From Fragilariopsis cylindrus CCMP1102 (Eukaryota; Bacillariophyta; Bacillariophyceae; Bacillariales; Bacillariaceae): a stretch of DNA of 64,000 bases. Shown here piece after piece: positions 23,695 to 35,151 of this stretch. Numbering within the stretch: position 1 is the stretch's first letter; each line of letters opens with the position of its first letter. The position numbers and the translations under genes are program-made. The stretch spans positions 62,001 to 126,000 of the forward strand of contig FMBT01000377.1 in assembly GCA_900095095.1 (NCBI GenBank), written 5' to 3'. The notes beneath the pieces are model-generated. The model ran no database searches. It was not told the DNA's origin and saw only the letters and a list, made by a program, of their open reading frames with translations.

Positions 23695-25086
23695 ATGGGT
23701 CGTTACTTACCACTGGCGCTTTCTACTCTGGTCCATACTACTCTCATCTCACCATCAACTGCGTTTGGACGTTGGTCTCCGACGACGGTCCCCAGTCGTC
23801 ATATCATGTCGTTAATGGACTCTCTGAAACCCGCTGACGGCAGTGAGGGTAATAAAAATAAGAAGCCACGAACAACTCTCGATGAGAAATCTAAAAATGG
23901 AGAGTTTACACGCAAAGACGCCGCTTGGAGAGGCACCATCAGCAGAAGTAAGTAGTACGACTCATTGTCGTCGTGTACTAATGAATTTTGGTGTGAATTA
24001 TTAATCGACTTCTTGTTACAGTTTCAAAATACACACACACACACACACACATGATAGATAGATCATAAAAGAATATCTAGAGTTAAATGTCTCCCTCTCA
24101 CACATCCACAAAACGATTCCATTTTTTCGTTTTCCCTTCCAACGGAACTCAGAAGAGGGTGCCAAGTTTCCGCCCGAAGACAATCGGTATCACTTGTATG
24201 TTGCACATGCCTGTCCATGGGCGCATAGGACAATGCTAGTACGAGCACTTAAAGGATTGGAGCAGACCATTTCTATTACTGTAGTGCATCCAGTATGGCA
24301 ACCGACCAAACCACAAGATGACGAGCACACCGGGTGGGTGTTTGGAGATCCTAATGGAGAGTCTTTCTCAAATAATATTGGTCTCGGGGGACCATTTCCT
24401 GCTGCATTTCCTGGAAATGAGCCTGATCCTTTCCAAGGCGCAAAGAGTATCCGTGAATTGTATGAGTTTGCAGGTGATACTGATGGTAAATACAGTGTAC
24501 CTCTTCTCTGGGACAAGAAAACTAACACTATCGTCAGTAATGAATCTTCTGAGATTATTCGCATGCTTAATTCTGAGTTCAACGAGTTTGCTGAGGATCC
24601 AGAGTTGGATTTGTACCCCGAAGACGATTTGAATCAGAGAGAGGCCATTGATGCTGTGAACAGTGGGTTTACGCAACCATCAACAACGGTGTATATAGGT
24701 GTGGATTTGCAACATCTCAGGAAGCCTACAACAAGGCAATCGAAGAGCTGACGGATTCTTTTGACCGCATCCATGAGATTTTAAAGAAGCAGAACTTCAT
24801 TGCTGGAAACCAACTTACAGAAGCAGATATCCGTCTATTCGTTACTCTAATCCGCTTTGACGAGGTTTATGCAGTGTATTTCAAGACTAACACTCGTAGT
24901 GTGGCTGGTGCTCCGTCGATGATGGAATATATTCGGACGATCTATCGCATGAAAGGTGTAGCGGAAACGGTGAACATGGATCAGATCAAAGCTCATTACT
25001 ATGCTTCCCACCCAAATTTAAATCGGTGGTCCGTTATTCCTCGTGGACCAGATTTCATCAAGCTTTTGGAAGCTGCAGACAACTGA
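23695..25086 (+). CDS. Glutathionyl-hydroquinone reductase (Xi-class GST, YqjG/ECM4 type), probably plastid-targeted
   Basis: Exon 1 is 23,695-23,947, the intron 23,948-24,152 (GTAAGT...CTCAG, with an AC microsatellite), and exon 2 runs to 25,086. The thioredoxin-like domain carries the catalytic Cys in ACPWAHRT (C105), the hallmark of this class; the family reduces glutathionyl-hydroquinones and related adducts. WxVFGDPNGESF-like GPF loop, TINNGVYRCGFATSQEAY and YxxxHPxxN are all family blocks. The leader, hydrophobic then STAF|GRW with Ser/Thr/Arg after it, fits the bipartite ER-signal plus transit peptide of secondary plastids. The start is the first ATG; the longer frame begins at a TTG. 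A single-base frame change occurs at about 24,662: the upstream frame ends in VNSG, the downstream one starts VYATINNG; one missing base would restore VNSWVYATINNG. The gene otherwise looks functional, so an assembly error is likely. Confidence 0.88.
24030..24051. repeat. (AC)n microsatellite in GHR intron
   Basis: About ten AC dinucleotides. Confidence 0.9.
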
Positions 25087-25750
25087 GCACTTACTGTCTA
25101 CTTGACAGCGAATATTGCTGGTAACACAGCTACATATGAATACAATTACAGGTCTCTCTAAGTTAGGCATTTGCACTTATCCTTGCACTCCTTTATTTTA
25201 TACAATTAGTAGTGCCTCTAATAACATTTCTGAACTCTAGTATTTGAACTCAACATTGAAACCTGGAGTAGCAAATATAGTGTACATACATTGGAATTAC
25301 TCGAGTCTTAACCGACAGTGAGCACGAGAGAACGGGCGTATTCAAAGCAAAAGCTACAGAAAGAATAACCAAAACTATGACTTTTCTTGAAGAGGACGTC
25401 ACATATTATGCGACCGTCATCTATAGGTGTTTTACGAATTATTATGCTTTCCGGAAAAAGGGGTCAACTTGAGACAATTTCAAACTTGCCCCTAAAACAG
25501 CAAGCAAATGCAACAAAGTAATTTATCGTCGGCGAATTATTTTAGATGTGTCGTGACTAGTCGTGACGCAGACCCAAAATCGCCGCCCACATCTATTTTA
25601 TAAAATAAAATAATTTTTGTTTATCGCAATAATAATAGTTGATGAACATAACCAGTCTTTGGTATTATCAATATATATTGACTAACACAATCTTCTTAAC
25701 AGAAGCAGTAGACGGATAATTCAAACTTGACGCGAAACGATCATAATAGA
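25087..25750. other. Intergenic
   Basis: No gene or clear element is seen between GHR and COX17. Confidence 0.4.
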
Positions 25751-26162
25751 ATGGGTCAAGGATCATCTACACCGGCTCCGCCCGTTGTAAGTGTTATTTT
25801 ATAGTGACGATTTGCTGTGCGAGATATCTACGTTCAATATCTTCAAAAGAATCGACCAATTGATTTGAATCTCATACTTCTCTATTCGAATTGACTTTGA
25901 CGAACTATTTGCCCTTGATCTGATATCTCCTCTATCTCTCTGTCTCTGTATTTTTTCTTCCATTCTTTTTCTCGTGTAGGAGAAGCCTAAGGTTAAAAAA
26001 GTAGGTATTAAATCTGGGAAGCCTATTTGTTGTTGTTGTCCAGATACGAAAAAGCCAAGAGATGAATGTATTGTCTTCAAGGGGGAAGAGGATCCTGAAT
26101 GTCAAAAAATGATCGAGGCACACAAGATGTGTTTACGTGCAGAAGGTTTTGATGTGAAATAA
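25751..26162 (+). CDS. COX17: COX17 mitochondrial copper chaperone
   Basis: A short two-exon gene: 25,751-25,786 and 25,980-26,162, intron 193 bp (GTAAGT...GTGTAG, phase 0), 72 residues. The copper-binding cluster CCCC at residues 29-32, followed by [10 protein letters not shown], aligns with the CCxC...TKKxRDxC signature of human COX17. Two CX9C pairs (C32/C42 and C53/C63) define the coiled-coil-helix-coiled-coil-helix fold that is oxidised by the Mia40 pathway in the intermembrane space. COX17 passes Cu(I) to SCO1 and COX11 for cytochrome c oxidase assembly. IEAHKxCLRAxGF at the C-terminus is also conserved. All expected residues are present. Because the first exon is 36 bp and the second is short, it is easily missed by ORF calling. 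Confidence 0.95.
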
Positions 26163-26599
26163 ATGAAGACATGACATTATTTTGTTTTGTTTGCTGAGAA
26201 TGAAATTATTATATGGAATATATACTTCTGCGGTGACATGAAAATACAGTCATAAAAAATAGAAAATAAAACGTACAATGAACAGTGGATTGAATAGAAA
26301 TAACAGAAACAATAATAGTACACATTATACAGCATTTTTCAATTTTATGTAATATAACTTATTATTCCTTGTAGTCGCTTGCCGCTTTGCCCCTAACTAC
26401 AGATTTGACAAAAGATCAAATCTTCATTATAATTGTATTGATATGATATGGATGATGACGCTGTTACCGTGTAACGTAGTTTCAATTCCGTTCCTTTATT
26501 ATTCTGTCGTTCTTTTTCAATTGATTTCATCTGGGACTGACTACCGGTATACTATACAAAATACGTGCATTTCCTACTAAAAGCCGACTGTCGTCTCAT
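26163..26599. other. Convergent intergenic, COX17-TBP
   Basis: The 3' ends of COX17 and TBP face each other across about 440 bp. AT-rich; no other feature is seen. Confidence 0.4.
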
Positions 26600-27698
26600 T
26601 TATACTTCCTCCATTTGATGCACCGACCCATTTAAAAGTCCTTGTTGTTGTTGTTGCTGTTGTTGTAATGTTTCATTATTCAGACTTTTCCCTTTGCTTT
26701 TCCCTTTGGTTGTCACCGCTGCCGCCGCCGTGATCGCAGGGACTGGTGCAGCTGGAGGAAAACTTGCTACATGTACCTTCTTAAATTCAACTAGTACTGG
26801 AAATAATTTTGTTAATGCGTTGGCTAGAAATAAGGACGAATATAAAGTGAAAGCAAAAGCAAAACAGAACAAATGAAATGAAATGATGTTAGTGTTTTGT
26901 AAGTAAATAAGACAATGAAGATTAAAAAGGAAATAGAATATGTACACAACATATAAAAAAAATATAAAAAAACTTACCCAGATCAGATTCCTTCTTTGCA
27001 CCTGTTATCACAACCTTCCCCGATACAAAAATCAAAAATACAACCCGTGGACTAACCAAGCGATAAATCAGACCGGGAAATAATTCTGGTTCATAGGAGG
27101 CAAATGCACTATGCGCATACACCAATCCTTCGAGTCGTATTGGGAAACCACAATCCGCTGTACCGACAATGTTCTGTATTTTATAATCCATATATTCTTT
27201 TGGTTGAAAACCAATCCGTTCAATAATGTAATGAAATTTTTTCATGGCCAATGTGGCATTATGTGTGGATTTCACACCAGTGACACAAATTTTACCCGAG
27301 GCAAACATTAATGCGGTCGCACGTGGTTCACGTAATCTCATCACCACCGCACCAAATCGACGTGGATTAAATTCAGTATTACGACACTTTAAGGCAATTT
27401 GTTTTAAATCTAATCGGACACCAAAATTTGCGGTGGAGGCAATATTTTGAATCCTGATTAATAATGTATTTGTACCGTCCCCTGTTATACCACCATCACT
27501 ACATTCAATAACAGATCCTGCTAAACTTGGATTATGTTGATTCTTGGGTGTAGGAGCAATTTGTGGTAGAGCAACATTGGTATCAGTATCATCTCCCGTA
27601 GTAGTAGTGACAATCCCGACGTCACCTGCAACGACACCCTGCTTACCTCCACCGTCATCACCATAAGTGACCGCTGATAATGGGTTATTACCTGACAT
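26600..27698 (-). CDS. TBP: TATA-box-binding protein with C-terminal poly-Gln extension
   Basis: Exon 1 is 27,698-26,978 and exon 2 26,823-26,600, with a 154-bp GT-AG intron (phase 1), giving 314 residues. Two saddle repeats follow an unrelated ~78-residue Thr/Asp/Gly-rich N-terminus: [14 protein letters not shown] (from ~82) and [17 protein letters not shown] (from ~174). The four DNA-kinking phenylalanines expected of TBP are at F115, F132, F207 and F224, with the correct 17-residue spacing in each repeat. TBP nucleates pre-initiation complexes of all three nuclear RNA polymerases. Unusually, after the core end (PVLVEFKK, ~256) there is a ~58-residue extension: Ala/Pro-rich, a basic KGKSKGKS patch, then eight Gln and an acidic end. 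In animals the poly-Gln tract is N-terminal. The start is the only ATG before the domain. Confidence 0.95.
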
Positions 27699-28316
27699 CT
27701 TGTTTTTTGTTGATTTTTACTTTGCCCAGGAAAATAGGTGACAATAGCTTGGCTAAAATGTCGATGCGTCTGACAGCAACTTGCTTTATTGTTGTGTATG
27801 TTTGTTAGGTTTTATGTTGTAGATTTTAGATGTTAGTAGATGTTAGTTCTTATGATGCAGTAGCTACGACGGCATTTTGTCCATTCGTCTTCAACCCGTA
27901 CGTTCTCGCGCGGCGATAAATAAAAATTGAGCGTAAAAGCTATATTTTATCTAATACCCCAATAATCACTGAATCCCAAAATATATATCAGAAGTATTTA
28001 GAGTTGCATTTGATTCATTCCCGCAAGGAAAAATAGTTTGAGAGTGACGAACGCATGGATTCTCTTCAATTCTCTTCTATTTTTTATTTATGCGTCGTTG
28101 TTGGCAGCAATGAGATGCCGTTTTTCGCTTCGTATGAAGTTCTTTGACAACTGCATCATGCTGATGGGCTTGACGACAGAAGGATAACTACTATCCTTAT
28201 CATCATCACACATTTACTACAGTGGTACGAGTATTAAAAAGCAAAACGAGAATAGATAGATAAACAATATTAAACAACAAGTAAGTAGTCGTCAGATAGT
28301 CGTAAACAGCTTCATC
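27699..28316. other. Divergent intergenic region, TBP and PH-PP2C
   Basis: About 620 bp between divergent genes, holding both promoters. No motif can be assigned. Confidence 0.4.
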
Positions 28317-31300
28317 ATGGAATATAGCGATGATACAAATACATCGATACATTTAAATGACCGCCAACAACAACATCCCACTAATTCTAATCATATGATT
28401 AATAGTAGTGGTAACAGTAATATCTTTGATAGTATAGTACAAACACAAACAGCCAACAATCAATGATGAGTAGTAGTAGAATGTCGCAATCTTATGGTGG
28501 TCTTGATAATTCTTCGTCTTTTTTATTGCGTCAAGGTATACTCCCCCCTTCAACATCACAACTTCATCGGTAAGATTTAATTTTGTTGTGCTCCTACCTT
28601 GTTCTTTTTATTATTGCTTTGGTATACTAACTAACTAAGATTATTATAATAAAAAAGAAATACGTTTCCACGACTACCCATCACTCACTCGCATCGACCA
28701 TGTTTTCTATTTCAAATCGACTATATTTCCCTAATCTTCCATATCAAAATAAAATAGAACACAGAGCATACTGCTACGATCCCAGTTGTATCTAGTATAA
28801 CGTACAGTGGATACTTGTACAAACGATCGAACAAACCTCATTTGAATCCAGATGAAATATTGCAGCTACAGCCAGCCAATTATTACATCCTCATAACCTT
28901 TATAATGATGACACAACGACTATGGTAGCGGTAACACCCTCCCCAGCATCAGCGAGCAATAATAACATAATAATAATAAACAACAACAACAACAAGAAGA
29001 AGAAGAATCACAACAACACGCAGCAAATAAATAATCAATATGAACAACAGAAAAAGAATAATGACAAGCAGCAGCAGGAGCAGCAGAAAAATAATCCTAT
29101 TCAGCAAGGACTAAAAGCAGCAGCTTCATTCTTTGGGATTGAATTAAAAGACGACAACAACCAAAAATACAACAATAATCATCATGATATGATTATGATT
29201 ACGACGATAAAATCTAATAATACAAACAGTAATTCAAATCATAATAATAATAGAAAGTCAACAACAACAGACGACAACAACCATAACCATAGCAACGATG
29301 CGTTACTACTGTCTACAACCATTAATCCGAAAATAAAGTCACGACGAGTTCGCCTATTAAGTTCGCATCATCATCATCAACAACAATAATAATAATAATA
29401 ATATAATAGTGGTTTTTACGTTCACCATCACGTCAAGATTTGAATCGATCCTCCTTTCATGAAGCTATGCATCGAAGACATACAGCACCATCAATGTTAT
29501 CAGAAAGTCCATCATCACAGTCCGAACAATTCGATTCATCTAATTCATTCGGAGAAGACTTATCATCCAAACATAGTAGTAGTAGTAGTAACTATATGAT
29601 TCCACAAGATTTTTATGATCCCGAAGATGGACATTTATGGAGGGCTAAATATTGTGTTTTAGAGGATGGGATACTCTATTTTTATCGACACGCAAATGAT
29701 GGAGATAGTGTAGAAGCTGCATCGGAACGTAAACAAAATACTAGTAGTATGCTGGTAGACGACAACGCATATCACAGTAACATAACAGTAACAATAACAA
29801 TAACAATAACAACGGCGATTCTTATAACAATGATAATGTCATCAACAACAATCGATCTTCTACTACTGGCAATAATAAAGAGGACAAGCGGCGAATATGT
29901 TGTCAGCTCGACGAATTAGTTCCGCTCAAGATTTAAGTAAATCACCAATGATACGACCGGGTATGCTTCATCCTCACACATTGAATTCTAGTGGTGTATC
30001 ATCCGCGGATCTTGATACACCATGTATATGGGAAAAAAGAGTATTTATGGACTGTGTGGGTGGTGTTCGAACAGCTGAACAACAATTTGGTAACAATTCC
30101 TTTGAATTACAAGCCATAGACGATCACGATTACGATCAGAATCTTATCGCTACTCTTGTTTTGAAAGCACAAAATTCAATAGAAATGAAGGAATGGATAT
30201 TTCAATTTCATCGTTCATTGGCTTCCTTTATGCGTAGCATAATTGATGGTGTTCGATCGACGTCAACTAGTGGACCATTCTTAGATATACACCATCCAAG
30301 TACTATGTTATCGTCATCACATTCCAGTCGTCATTTGTCATCCTCCAACTTGATTGCGAGAGACCGAATCGGATCAATTCCTCAAAGTTCTTCGGAAAAA
30401 AATCTACATCAAGTTTATTCTACCAGTCCTTCCCTACAACAGAATTTATCTCATGGCCATGGTAGAACTACACTCAAACGACGAATGGATATAAAAAGAA
30501 CATCATCAGATTGTGATGCATCATTATCACCGACAACGGATACGGGTGACAACTCAGATTATTCACATCATCCATTTGCTTTTCGGGAACCGTCACCAAC
30601 AATATGATACTTTTATCACCCGAATCTCTTAGTCCACCTTCCGGTTCTTAATTCCTCCTCCAGTTAAATTGGATCGAGCTGAGTTGTCAGAGTTGGCCGA
30701 CATATTACCGCGGGTTGATGCAGACACAGCATATCGGCCAAAACCTGTCACTGGCAAGTATATCCCCCCACACCAACGAGGCAGCAACAATGCTGCACCA
30801 TCCAAGTCAAAATATGTTCCACCGCATCATCGACAAAACCACCCATTTACGCCCATTACTCCTCCTATAGACACAGTGAAACTAGACCAACTAGATATTG
30901 TTGACGAATCGGCCACTGGTTTTATAAGGGGAGGCTGTGCCGATCCACAACTGATACATGGGTCTATTCTAGACCAAGTATATATTCCAAAAAGGGCATC
31001 TCGATTGGAAAAGACACGCGCTGAAGCCCATGGAAGTTATGGAGGTAGTTTTTCATCAGACTTATCATACGCGAAGAAAAAGAGCAGCAAGCTGCGTTGG
31101 GAGGTTGGTGCGATTTCGGAATGCGGTATCCGCGAATCCCAGGAAGATTCGTACGTACTAAATAATGACCTGTTGAAAACCTTTGAATCGGGACCGTATG
31201 GTTCGTTGCCTCAAAGTTATTGGAAACAGGAGGAAACCGATCATAGTCTTGGATTATTTGCCATATTTGATGGTCACTGCGGCAATCAGGGAGCTCGGTT

Positions 31301-32423
31301 TGCAGTGGAACGACTTGGACGGTTTATTCACGATGAACTGCTGTTAGTCGAAAGCAATGATAGCCACCACCAACAAAGTGATGCTTCCTCATTGCATCCT
31401 TCTAATATCGAATCGATTCTGAGTGAGGCTTTTGTGAAAATGGACAACGAATTTTGCAATCTATGTCAACTAGACGGCAGGGAATGGGAGTCAGGGGCGT
31501 GTGCCACCGTCGCCATAGTGGCAAATGAGAATCTCGTAGTTGCAAGTCTTGGTGATTGTCGGGGTATATTGTGTCGCTTTGTCGATGATGCAACATCTTA
31601 CGAATCGGATAATCTTTGGTGCCAACTTGATACTGAACTAGATGACATAGGTCAGTTGTCATCAGAGAGTAACAAGAATGAAGCTTTGCATCGTTGTTTT
31701 TGGAGGGAGGTTACTACTGTTCACACCCCATCAGCGGAGAAAGAATCAGAACGAATCAAAAATGCAAATGGTTGGATAACAACTGAAACAGAGATCCCCA
31801 TAGGACAACTACGACGAATGGACTTTCAGGATGAAGACGTGATTGATATTTTAAAACGATGTTTACATTACCCCTCTGGTAATGGAGGAACAAAGTCATC
31901 CACCGATAGTGAGCGATCTGTTAAAGAATGCAAAGCCGCTCCACAACGAATTATACACATTTCCAGAGTATGTGGTGAGCTCGCTGTCAGTAGAGCCCTA
32001 GGAGATAGAGACTTCAAAGCTTCTTTCAATTCCATGTCGCCGTCGACGCAAAAATGTAGTGATGATCATGAAACCACTACCACCACCACCACCGAAGAAG
32101 AAGAGTGGGAGTCTCCTTTGTTTCTTCCGTACCCAGATAATCATAATCATCGATTTAGAGGTGACCTTGTGACAAACTCTCCTGATTTTCATAAAGTTCA
32201 ATTGGGAACCGATGGTGTGTTAAACGAATTTCTATTACTAGCCTGCGATGGATTGTGGGACGTCATGGATGCGGATGATGCTGTTCGAATCGTTCGAGAT
32301 CTACTCTACCATAAGAAGTTTACCGCCAAAAAAGCAGCAGCTCGTCTTGCAGAATTGGCGATTCATCTTGGATCCTCTGATAACATCACGGTGATTGTCG
32401 TACGTCTTATTTCTGAGAATTAG
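28317..32423 (+). CDS. PH-domain / PP2C protein phosphatase fusion
   Basis: The ATG at 28,317 opens exon 1 (to 28,569); a GT-AG intron (28,570-28,807) leads into the first PH strand GYLYKRSNKPHLNP. The PH domain is split by long Asn/Gln/Ser-rich inserts: LWRAKYCVLEDGILYFYRH is encoded near 29,635-29,695 and WEKRVFMDC...SFELQAI...MKEWIFQFHRSL near 30,030-30,225. The uninterrupted last frame (to 32,423) is a full PP2C Ser/Thr phosphatase: RESQEDSY, FAIFDGHCG (usually DGHGG), SGACATVAI, GDCRG (usually GDSRA), CGELAVSRALGDRDF, LLACDGLWDV and SSDNITVIVV. These supply the metal-binding acids (D of ED, DGH, DGLWD, DN), so the phosphatase should be active. The two parts join through SPPSGSLIPPPVKLDRAEL. 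Between about 28,463 and 30,650 the frame shifts repeatedly, each time as one missing base would do. PH should recruit the phosphatase to membrane phosphoinositides (inference). Confidence 0.7.
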
Positions 32424-32921
32424 TGAATAAATGATATAATGAGAAATAGAATAAAATAGAGGATGAAGTTCTTATACTGTACTTTTATCCACACTATTCA
32501 TAGATGACATTTAAATATAACAAAGGTTGTACTTTTTATGAGTGCAGTAAGTACTAGCTAGCTTGTTATTAAATATTGTTACTACCAATACTTCTGATTC
32601 ACAGTCAGGGTTACTTGTTAATAAAATTGTTAGTAAAATTGCAGATCATTTCGTTATTACTACTATCTCTATCGTCTACTAGTAGTGGGTCGGTCTAGTC
32701 TGTTTGTGCGTGTGTATGTGCTTCCGATTTTGTGTTCTTACATGTACAGAATACGATTCATTTTCATTCTCCCTGTTATTACATTTCCCACTTAATTTTA
32801 TATAATATATTATTTGTTATCATTGTGTATTGTTTGCAAATATCATATTTTTAACATGAACAACAACGTCAATCTCAGTTATTTGAATATATTATACCGT
32901 ATATACAGTCTGTGTCAAGAG
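32424..32921. other. Convergent intergenic
   Basis: AT-rich; nothing recognised. Confidence 0.4.
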
Positions 32922-33757
32922 TCATCGTACAATATTATTATTTCGTTCAATTGATTCTTCTACTCGACGACCATCAATCATTTTTTGTAATTCATGTGCT
33001 GTATACCATAACAGATGATAATCTTCATTATCCGGTGTTTCAAATTCTTGTATCTCTTCTAACCGTGCAGTTGCCGCAAATTGTACTTGTTTCTTATTGT
33101 TGTGCCGTTGTTGTTGTTGTTGTGCCGATGATGATGATGATGACAAACAAGAAGGTTGTTGCCGTGCATTATCATCGCTGTCATCATCATTATTATCATT
33201 ATCATATCATCATTTATCATAGTGCTTTGCATTTTTTGAAACAATCATCAGGTATACCATCCAATTTAAGATTACTACTGTGAACACCACGACACCCGTC
33301 TTCCTCTATAATTGCTATATTCTCCACTACCGGCAAAACCGTCATCGTCATCCTCGTCATCACTATCGGTTTCCAAATCCTCACCATCACTATCGGTTTC
33401 CTGGACGCAATCTAACTGATTTTGATTATATGTATGATCAGATGCAGTACTAATACTATAATTATTATAGGCTATTCTACTGTTGGCATTGTTGCTGTCG
33501 TCGCCGTCTTCCCCTTCTTCATCTAGCCAATCTTGTAAGTCACATAAATCCATAGACATTTCTGAATATCGTCTTGCTGACGATAATCGTCGTAGTTGTG
33601 GAGATCGTGATCGTTGTTCTGGTGGTGGTGGTGGTGGTGCTGTTGCTGCTGCTGCTGATCCTGTTAGTTTGCTAGTTGTGTCATCCCATTCGAAGAGTTC
33701 ACCGTATTCCTTATGAGGATGATGATCACTACTAAACGACATAGTTCCTACTTGCAT
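32922..33757 (-). CDS. Small acidic hypothetical protein, frame interrupted
   Basis: Not recognised. The frame 33,757-33,275 opens with an ATG (MQVGTMSFSS) and encodes Ala/Pro-rich, Arg-rich (RRLSSARRYSEMSMDL) and strongly acidic segments. It is followed in other frames by NLKLDGIPDDCFKKCKAL and, to the stop at 32,922, by SSSSSSAQQQQQ...QVQFAATARLEEIQEFETPDNEDYHLLWYTAHELQKMIDGRR. The last block is well ordered and looks like a conserved C-terminal helix. The pieces lie end to end on one strand with coding-like composition, so one gene of roughly 270 residues is likely, with the frame changing twice around 33,070-33,300. Ser/Arg motifs suggest phosphorylation; function is unknown. Confidence 0.45.
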
Positions 33758-35151
33758 TATGTTTATCTTCTTTTCGCGGTTCTTTTATTTGTGACAATTG
33801 ATTGTTAGTTGCTTTGTTTTTCGTTGAAAAACTAGGATAATACCGGTAAAATAAATTATATATGGGAGGAAAAGTCAGAATATAAAATAGATTAATATTA
33901 TCCTGACTTTTTGCTGTCGTCGAGGTGATCGAGTGCCTTGTTTTGATGTGTTAATACTTCTACGATTAAGCAAGACCGACACCTTTTTGCAACAGACAAA
34001 ACCTAAACGTCAATGGTTTGTTCTTTAATACTTTGTTCGAGTGCGTGCTGTGGTGTTCTACTGTATTTCAAAGGATTCAGGCAGGCGGGTCGACCGTTGA
34101 CTTGCTGGTCTTTCTAAGACAGTGAGGAACGACGCGGCAGCTTTTAAATAACAAGCTATATATATATTTCAAAGGTTTCATGCATGCAAGATTCAGCCAA
34201 TACGTTCGTTGTACTAGTATCATTTTCACTGATACATCTTCAGATATATAAAACTGTACATAAAATAACGCAAAATGGCCTGATAGTACTACGTCGTTGG
34301 TCAAAGAAGGAATGAGAAAATTAAATACGACGACGGCACAACGCATTAATAATAATGCATACGCCTAAGTATTTTACCGTGGTTTCAATCGCGGACAACG
34401 GCGCACTTAAGAATATTGAAATAATATACTGTATACGAAATAGTAGTTGCACATGAATGAATGAATCGAATCATCAAAGCTAACGGACGAGAACGCAAAA
34501 AATATTTTGCGTGTTGAACAAAAGAAGATTTACTGTATGCGCATACCGGTAACTAGCTAAAAGAAACAGAAGGCGCGCTCTACATTGCAGTAGTCGAGTC
34601 AGTCGTCCCTTTAACAGTAGTTTCCTGAGTTTTATTAGAGTGCTTATTATAATCTCCTCCTCTCTTCATATGATATTAAGTTTGATAGTATATTTAAATA
34701 CGGATGAATGTAATTTTTCCATATTTCTAGCTAGACAAGGGTGGATCTATCTATGTATCTATCTTTGATGCGGGGTTTTAAGCGTATCTTTTGATGCTGT
34801 CATACATCTATTTTCTAGTCTTATCTTTTTAAGTTATGCCTGAGGGTAAAATATTATACTTTGTTAATCACGCATACTCTGATACTTCCATATCTTCTGT
34901 AACTCCTCCTAATTTATTTACGGCGTTGGTGAACTAATTTGTACATAAAGATAAAATATGACGACAGCATTCGATGTGGAACGAGTACCAGACTATTCTA
35001 TTAGAGATAAGTAGTGTTCAAAAATCTCAGTATTCAATATAGGATCAATTTTAATTGCATGTTTTAATTCTAAATAATAGAAGAGATCGTTGTATGATTC
35101 GGATCGTTTTGCGCTTCACGCTTTCACATAAAATGCAAGTGTCACAAAGTG
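33758..35151. other. Intergenic
   Basis: About 1.4 kb without a supported gene. A (TATA)n stretch lies near 34,155-34,167. The 34,077-34,346 minus frame has no recognisable content and is left out. Confidence 0.4.
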
